Part shown: piece by piece, positions 31,711 through 36,275 of the stretch | Layout: each line of letters starts with the position of its first letter | How positions within the stretch are numbered: the stretch's first letter is position 1 | Origin: Alphaproteobacteria bacterium | GTDB taxonomy: Bacteria; Pseudomonadota; Alphaproteobacteria; Rhizobiales; Xanthobacteraceae | Assembly: GCA_005884765.1 (NCBI GenBank) | Contig: VAZV01000166.1 | Coordinates: forward strand, 1 to 36,275 | DNA length: 36,275 nucleotides | Reading direction: 5' to 3' | Position numbers and translations under genes: made by a program | The notes under the pieces: generated by a model | Database searches by the model: none | What the model was told of the DNA's origin: nothing | The model's input: the letters and a program-made list of their open reading frames with translations, nothing else

Positions 31711-33168
31711 ATGAGTACGCGGCGCGAACACGATCTGTTGGGCGACCGGGACGTTCCGGCGGATGTCTATTATGGCGTCCATACCTTGCGGGCGATCGAG
31801 AATTTTCCGATCAGCGGGACGAAAATCTCGATCTATCCCGACCTCATCGCGGCATTGGCATCGATCAAGCTTTGTGCCGCGAAGAGCAATCTCGAGCTCG
31901 GGCTGCTCGATGACGCGCGGGCCGGCGCCATTATCGCGGCCGCTGAGGAAATCAGGGCCGGGGCGCTGCACGAACAATTCGTGGTCGACGTCATTCAGGG
32001 CGGTGCCGGCACCTCGACCAACATGAATGCCAACGAGGTCATCGCCAACCGCGCGCTGGAGCTGCTCGCCCGGCCCAAGGGCGATTATCATTTCTTGCAT
32101 CCCAACGAACACGTCAACATGAGCCAGAGCACCAACGACGTCTACCCGACGGCGCTCAAGCTCGCGGCCTATTCCGGAATCATGCGGCTGGTCGATGCCA
32201 TGGCGGTGCTGCGTCAGGCCTTCGAGGCGAAGTCCGAGGAGTTCAAGGACATTGTCAAGATGGGCCGTACCCAATTGCAGGACGCGGTGCCGATGACGCT
32301 GGGGCAGGAATTCTCCACCTATGCGGTGATGCTGGGCGAAGACGAGCAACGGTTGAAGGAAGCGGTGCTTCTGGTCTGCGAAATCAACATGGGCGCGACC
32401 GCGATCGGCACCGGCATCAATTCTCACCCGGACTATGCCGCTTCGGTATGCCGGCATCTGCGCGACGTCACGGGCATTCCGGTGGTGACGGCGGCAAACC
32501 TGGTCGAGGCGACGCAGGATTGCGGCAGCTTCGTGCAGCTCTCCGGCGTGCTGAAGCGGGTCGCGGTCAAGCTGTCGAAAACCTGCAACGATCTGCGCCT
32601 GCTGTCTTCCGGGCCCCGCGTCGGTCTCAACGAGATCAACCTGCCGCCGATGCAGGCGGGCTCCAGCATCATGCCGGGCAAGGTCAATCCGGTCATTCCG
32701 GAGGTGGTCAACCAGATCGCGTTCGAGGTGATCGGCAACGACGTCACGGTTTCCTTTGCCGCCGAGGCTGGCCAATTGCAGCTCAATGCCTTCGAGCCGA
32801 TCATCGCCCACAGCCTGTTCAAGAGCGTCAACCATCTCCGCTCCGGCTGCCTGACGCTGGCTGCGAAGTGTGTGAGCGGCATCACCGCCAATCGCGAGCA
32901 TCTGCGCCGCGGCGTCGAGCGCTCGATCGGGATCGTGACCGCGCTCAATCCCTATATCGGCTATGCCAACGCCACCGAGATCGCCCAGCAGGCGCTGCTC
33001 ACTGACAAAAGCGTCTACGACCTGGTGCTGGAAAAGCAGCTGTTGACGCGCGAGCAACTCGACCAGATTTTGCAGCCGGAGGTGCTGACCCGGCCGCGAT
33101 CGTTCGACGTCAGGCCAGCGCCGGCGGAAACCAACACGCTGAGCAAGCGCCCAAGCCAAATCGATTGA
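31711..33168 (+). CDS. aspA: Aspartate ammonia-lyase
   Basis: AspA converts L-aspartate to fumarate and ammonia. The 485-residue protein has the fumarase/aspartase superfamily motifs: REHDLLGDRDVPADVYYG at the N-terminus, GGAGTSTNMNANEVIANRA, HPNEHVNMSQSTNDVYPTA and the signature GSSIMPGKVNP (near residue 316), with the catalytic Ser in the mobile loop. The presence of REHDLLG and the overall pattern favour aspartase over fumarase C. CGGAGG lies before ATG 31711. It stands alone, and a long open frame on the opposite strand is a shadow of this gene. Confidence 0.93.
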   Translation: MSTRREHDLLGDRDVPADVYYGVHTLRAIENFPISGTKISIYPDLIAALASIKLCAAKSNLELGLLDDARAGAIIAAAEEIRAGALHEQFVVDVIQGGAGTSTNMNANEVIANRALELLARPKGDYHFLHPNEHVNMSQSTNDVYPTALKLAAYSGIMRLVDAMAVLRQAFEAKSEEFKDIVKMGRTQLQDAVPMTLGQEFSTYAVMLGEDEQRLKEAVLLVCEINMGATAIGTGINSHPDYAASVCRHLRDVTGIPVVTAANLVEATQDCGSFVQLSGVLKRVAVKLSKTCNDLRLLSSGPRVGLNEINLPPMQAGSSIMPGKVNPVIPEVVNQIAFEVIGNDVTVSFAAEAGQLQLNAFEPIIAHSLFKSVNHLRSGCLTLAAKCVSGITANREHLRRGVERSIGIVTALNPYIGYANATEIAQQALLTDKSVYDLVLEKQLLTREQLDQILQPEVLTRPRSFDVRPAPAETNTLSKRPSQID

Positions 33169-33267
33169 CGAGAATTGCCGCCACGAAGGGTAGATTAGCG
33201 TAATCCGCCGCCCGGCCTCGCTCGGGCTGCAGGCAAGGGGAAAATCAGCCTCACTCGCCTGTCTCGA

Positions 33268-33981
33268 TCAGTGACCATCGCCACTGGGCTGGACGGCACG
33301 AAGCCATTCTGCCGCCGCATCCAGCGCTGTCTTCCAAAGAGGCTGCTGCTTGAGGCTCGTCGCCTCGACAAGACCGGTTGCCAATTGATCGAATGCAGCA
33401 ATCGCGCGTCGATGGAGGTCCGCGATTTCCGGAATCTCGCTTTGCAGCGGCAAATCGCGTGAAATTGCGCGCACCAGGCGGACGGCGGTTTCATGATCAG
33501 ACCTGCGGGCAACTCTCAAGACCGTTGAGGCATATCTGGCTTTTATGAGACTGTCACTGGCGGCCAGCCGGCTGGAATCCTTGATCTCTACGCGTTGCGA
33601 GGCGCTGGGCGCGACCTCCGTGTTCCGCGTGGCGTTCGAGGGGGCTCTAGCGGTTTGCGTGGCCGTCGGCGGGGTCCTGGCGCTTTGTATCGCACTCGGA
33701 GGGGGCCCGGCGTTTGGCGTGGGGCTTGAGAGAATTCTGACGTCTTGCTTGGGGCCCGATAGGAGAAAGGCGCCCGCTACTTCGTTTATCGGCTCTGCAC
33801 GGGCGGGTATCGTTCCGGTGGCTCGGCTCTGTTGCCGTTGGAGCGCCTGCACCACGGCCTGCACTTGATCGCGGTCAGTCACCCCTTTGCGTTTCGCCTC
33901 GACATCATGGACGCGCAATTCGTCCTGGTGCGAGCCCCCAAGCCAAAGGTCGAGCACATTATTTCCAAACTGAAGCGACAT
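33268..33981 (-). CDS. Hypothetical protein with degenerate Pro/Ala/Thr repeats
   Basis: From ATG 33981 (MSLQFGNNVLDLWLGGSHQDELRV) the protein has 237 residues. The first 55 residues are a charged helical region (VEAKRKGVTDRDQVQAVVQAL). Residues near 75-125 are a degenerate series of roughly 12-residue units (PNAGPPPSAIQSA, RTPPTATQTA, RAPSNATRNTEV, APSASQ), also visible in the DNA near 33590-33740. The last 100 residues are helical (ATVLRVARRSDHETAVRL-like, then EIADLHRRAIAAFDQLATGLVEA and KTALDAAAEWLRAVQ). No family is recognised, and there is no signal peptide or membrane helix. AGAGG lies upstream at long spacing. A longer frame to 34134 begins in AT-rich probable promoter DNA and is less likely. 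Confidence 0.55.
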   Translation of the reverse strand: MSLQFGNNVLDLWLGGSHQDELRVHDVEAKRKGVTDRDQVQAVVQALQRQQSRATGTIPARAEPINEVAGAFLLSGPKQDVRILSSPTPNAGPPPSAIQSARTPPTATQTARAPSNATRNTEVAPSASQRVEIKDSSRLAASDSLIKARYASTVLRVARRSDHETAVRLVRAISRDLPLQSEIPEIADLHRRAIAAFDQLATGLVEATSLKQQPLWKTALDAAAEWLRAVQPSGDGH

Positions 33982-34363
33982 CACCGACTGCCTCTGGCGT
34001 TTGGGCGGCTGCGCAGCGCAGGTGGGTCTCGGACCTCGTTGCGCACACCTGATTGTGCGGGTCCACCGCCAGCACAAACATGAAGCATCATATAACTTTA
34101 TATTTCCGTTATCGAACTGATTTGGATTTTCCACTGCGAAATTGCAGCCGGGATCCCCGGGCCATAGGCGAGCGCAAGCAGGTCGGCGCGAAGCGCCGCC
34201 GATGACAAGCTCCGCGAAATCCGGGATTTTCTGACCGTTGGAACGTCGTCCTCACGAATTCACCCGGATCGGCCAACGGGTCGCACCAATGCGTGCCCGA
34301 TGGTAAACTGCGCATCTGTGGATTTCGGATGTCGCGATCCCGGATATCGCTTCGGAGACCAAC
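33982..34363. other. Divergent intergenic region, AT-rich in the centre
   Basis: This 382-base stretch lies between the repeat-bearing hypothetical gene and the broken hydrolase gene. A notably AT-rich part (about 34083-34140, CATATAACTTTATATTTCC) may hold promoters for both. No complete gene, RNA or clear repeat was seen. Confidence 0.4.
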
Positions 34364-35250
34364 ATGCCTTACGCCACGACGGATGACGGGGTGCGCTTGT
34401 ATTTCGAGGAAACCGGATCGGGCTGTCCCGTGATCCTGGTTCACGAATTTGCCGGCGATTTGCGCAGCTACGAGCCGCAGATGCGCCATTTCGGCAAGCG
34501 CTATCGCGCCATCGCGTTCAACGCGCGCGGCTTCCCGCCGCCGACGTGCCGGAGCATGTCGCCTCCTATTCGCAGGCCCGCGCCGCCGACGATATCCTCA
34601 CCGTGCTCGATCACACCGGCGAGCGGCAGGCGCATATCGTCGGACTGTCGATGGGCGGCTTTGCGACGCTGCATTTCGGCCTGCGTCATCCGCAGCGGGC
34701 ACGATCGCTCTGCATCGGCGGCTGCGGTTACGGCGCTGAACTCGACAAGTGCGAGGCCTTCCGGGCCGAAGCCGACGCGATTGCCAGCATCATAAGGACT
34801 GATGGCATGCCAGCCTTTGCCGAACGCTACGCCTACGGGCCGACCCGCGTTCAGTATGAAAACAAGGATCCGCGCGGCCATGCCGAGTTCAAGAGAATGC
34901 TGGCCGAGCATTCTCCCGTCGGATCGGCCAACACGCAGCAGGGCGTGCAAAAGGAGCGGCCGTCGCTTTATACGCTGGTCGAGGAAATGCGGCGCCTCAC
35001 CGTGCCAACACTCATCATTACCGGGGATGAGGACTGGCCGTGTCTTTTGCCGGGCATTCTCATGAAACAGAGCATCCCTTCGGCGGCGCTCGCGGTGATG
35101 CCGAACGCGGGCCATGCGATCAACATCGAAGAGCCGGATGAATACAACCGGATCGTCGGCGATTTCCTCGCGCACGTCGAAAGCGGACGCTGGCCAAGCC
35201 GCGATCCGCGCGCCATCAGCGCCTCCATCACGGGAATGAAGGACGCGTAA
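34364..35250 (+). pseudogene. Alpha/beta-hydrolase interrupted by one frameshift
   Basis: The N-terminal part (from ATG 34364, site GGAGA) reads MPYATTDDGVRLYFEETGSG, then VILVHEFAGDLRSYEPQ and FNARGFPP. At about 34540 the frame is lost, and the remainder continues in another frame from VPEHVASYSQARAADDIL to the stop at 35250. The second part carries the nucleophile elbow GLSMGGF, the acid region TGDEDWP and the His in NAGHAINIEEP, so the full catalytic triad is split between frames only by this lesion. Restoring one base in the CCGCCG-CCGACG run would give about 295 residues, a normal length. It may be a true recent pseudogene or a sequencing error in a GC-rich run. The substrate class is unknown. 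Confidence 0.8.
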
Positions 35251-35517
35251 CGTCGCGTGCCGTGTCGCTTCACCCAGTGCGTTCGCTGCGTGTAATTTCT
35301 TGACGCCCAGCCTCGTCGACTTTGATGATCGTTCGCTGACACTTGCCGCTTGCCGGAGTTGCCTCGTAGCCGCTCCGCCAACCCGCATCTTGCACAATGC
35401 CGAAGAGTCATTTTGTTCGAAAATGGGACACATCAGCTCGCAGTTAGCGTTTGTTCTTTGGTTAATGATCGGTAAGCTTCGCGAAGGGCAGAGTAGTGTA
35501 GCAGGAGTACTGTCATC

Positions 35518-35931
35518 ATGAGGTACGGAATTTTTATCCTTGCGCTTGGCGGTCTGTGGTCATCGCAAGTTTCGGCAGGCGAGCTGCAATCCGTCTACGT
35601 TGCGCCGGGAGGCGTCTATATCGCGTCTGCCCACGTTCATGTTGGGACCGAAAACGGTTACCCGACTTACGGGGCGCCTGGCGCCAGGTACTACGAACCC
35701 CCCGCATACGCGCCGGGTTATGTGCCACCGGGGCAGGTATACAGAGCACCGGCAATATATGAAGGATATCGATCAGTGTACCCGGCGCCCCCGGCCTACA
35801 TTGACCACTCGGAGTACTCCTACTCTTATGCGGAAGAACTTCCGCCGCGGCCGCCTGCCCCCGTGCCATACAACGGCGCTGCGCATTGTTCATTCAACCC
35901 ATCTTATGGCCGGTCGGGATACTGTGACTAA
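35518..35931 (+). CDS. Secreted Pro/Tyr-rich hypothetical protein
   Basis: A 137-residue protein with a signal peptide (GIFILALGGLWSSQVSA-GEL), then a Tyr/Pro/Ala-rich chain with loosely repeated YAPG, APPAY and VPPGQVY units and two cysteines at the C-terminus (HCSFNPSYGRSGYCD). Such proteins are frequent in Bradyrhizobium and have no assigned role. GCAGGAGT precedes ATG 35518. A good terminator hairpin follows the stop by 10 bases, supporting a real single-gene transcript. Confidence 0.75.
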   Translation: MRYGIFILALGGLWSSQVSAGELQSVYVAPGGVYIASAHVHVGTENGYPTYGAPGARYYEPPAYAPGYVPPGQVYRAPAIYEGYRSVYPAPPAYIDHSEYSYSYAEELPPRPPAPVPYNGAAHCSFNPSYGRSGYCD

Positions 35932-35941
35932 CGCTTGCTGC

Positions 35942-35978
35942 GACAAAGGGCGGTTTTGCGAAACCGTCCTTTGTCTCG
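35942..35978 (+). terminator. Terminator-like hairpin
   Basis: GACAAAGGGCGGTTT (35942-35956) pairs with AAACCGTCCTTTGTC (35961-35975) with one mismatch and a 4-base TGCG loop. It lies 10 bases after the stop of the secreted protein gene. The T tract after it is poor, so efficiency is uncertain. Confidence 0.7.
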
Positions 35979-36016
35979 ATTGGGATCGTGCATTTTCATG
36001 AGTCTGCAGCTCGTAG

Positions 36017-36034
36017 GGCGGATCATGATCCGCC
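36017..36034. repeat. 18-bp perfect palindrome in a dispersed repeat
   Basis: GGCGGATCATGATCCGCC is an exact inverted repeat inside a gene-free stretch that begins GTAGGGCGGATCATG. This is typical of short rhizobial interspersed repeats. Confidence 0.5.
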
Positions 36035-36169
36035 ATTATGAATCGCAAAGATGGGATTATTTGATAGATGGTTTAGTCCGATTCCGGACTCCACTACAAA
36101 ATACAGATGTAAACTGGCGGCACGGGCCGATCTGCCGGGAGCAGCCTTACCCACCAGTGCCAAGAGCAC

Positions 36170-36275
36170 CTACGTAGGACCCGCGCCCCTACGGGCTTCG
36201 ACTGATTTGCCCGACAGGCCGTTTTGAGAAAACCCTGTCCAGCCGTCTCGCAAAAAATATTCCGCTTGTGCCGTC
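36170..36275. repeat. Truncated dispersed repeat at the window edge
   Basis: TGATTTGCCCGACAGG near 36203-36218 begins a segment that resembles a Bradyrhizobium interspersed repeat. It has a small hairpin (GACAGG/CCTGTC, 36213-36239) and continues through GTCCAGCCGTCTCGCAAAAA to the window end. The 177 bases before it (from 35979) contain no recognisable gene. Confidence 0.45.

Noticed and set aside
31666..33159. Long open frame (497 codons) on the minus strand opposite aspA
   Set aside because: It is antisense to a clear aspartate ammonia-lyase gene. Its composition (rich in His, Arg and Gln) is the usual mirror of GC-rich codon use, and no domain is recognisable.

Overview
The window is GC-rich chromosomal DNA of an alphaproteobacterium, most probably Bradyrhizobium or a close relative (Rhodopseudomonas, Afipia). 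The reasons are an NdvA-type glucan exporter, a TrcR (DUF1013) cell-cycle regulator, an ispH-thrB-rnhA cluster, TTAA-N7-TTAA motifs of the CtrA type, and interspersed palindromic repeats of the kind seen in these genomes. No tRNA, rRNA, CRISPR array, prophage or transposase gene was found. The species assignment is inference from protein resemblance.

Layout. 1-1693: possible tail of an upstream gene, a terminator hairpin, a decayed membrane-protein gene on the minus strand, and a block of dispersed repeats. 1694-5016: trcR (minus), then ispH, thrB and rnhA (plus). 5050-5845: a divergent DUF1330/MarR pair around a perfect palindrome. 5989-13570: a long minus-strand stretch with a single-cysteine peroxiredoxin, a DUF924 protein, a fatty-acyl-CoA ligase, a D-Ala-D-Ala carboxypeptidase, the glucan exporter NdvA and an NMT1-type binding protein. 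13797-16043 (plus): a Gly/Tyr-rich secreted protein, a HisE-like protein, a VTT-domain membrane protein and a secreted hypothetical protein. 16143-21058: two amino-acid-type substrate-binding proteins without permeases, a nitronate monooxygenase, a nested inverted-repeat element and a single-pass membrane protein.

21525-23342 is the complete minCDE division-site operon. It is preceded by one exact and two degenerate CtrA-type boxes. 23381-26320 holds a GFA/CENP-V protein and a two-gene PQQ dehydrogenase, made of a small membrane anchor and a periplasmic catalytic subunit that overlap by 4 bp; this resembles a membrane glucose dehydrogenase split in two. 26561-28443 contains small hypothetical or secreted proteins, the first of which also has an exact CtrA-type box upstream. 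28457-31062 is a NarL-type response regulator followed by its histidine kinase, which has a sugar-binding-like periplasmic domain. 31192-33168 has a GYD-domain protein divergent from aspartate ammonia-lyase. 33268-36275 has a repeat-bearing hypothetical protein, an alpha/beta-hydrolase broken by one frameshift, a Pro/Tyr-rich secreted protein with a terminator, and truncated repeats at the window edge.

Most of the content is housekeeping or envelope function. I saw no clear new defence or mobile system. The points most worth a second look are the CtrA-type boxes at minC and at the 82-residue protein gene, the two-gene quinoprotein, the extended binding protein paired with a membrane protein opposite minCDE, and the nested inverted-repeat element with its partial sibling.
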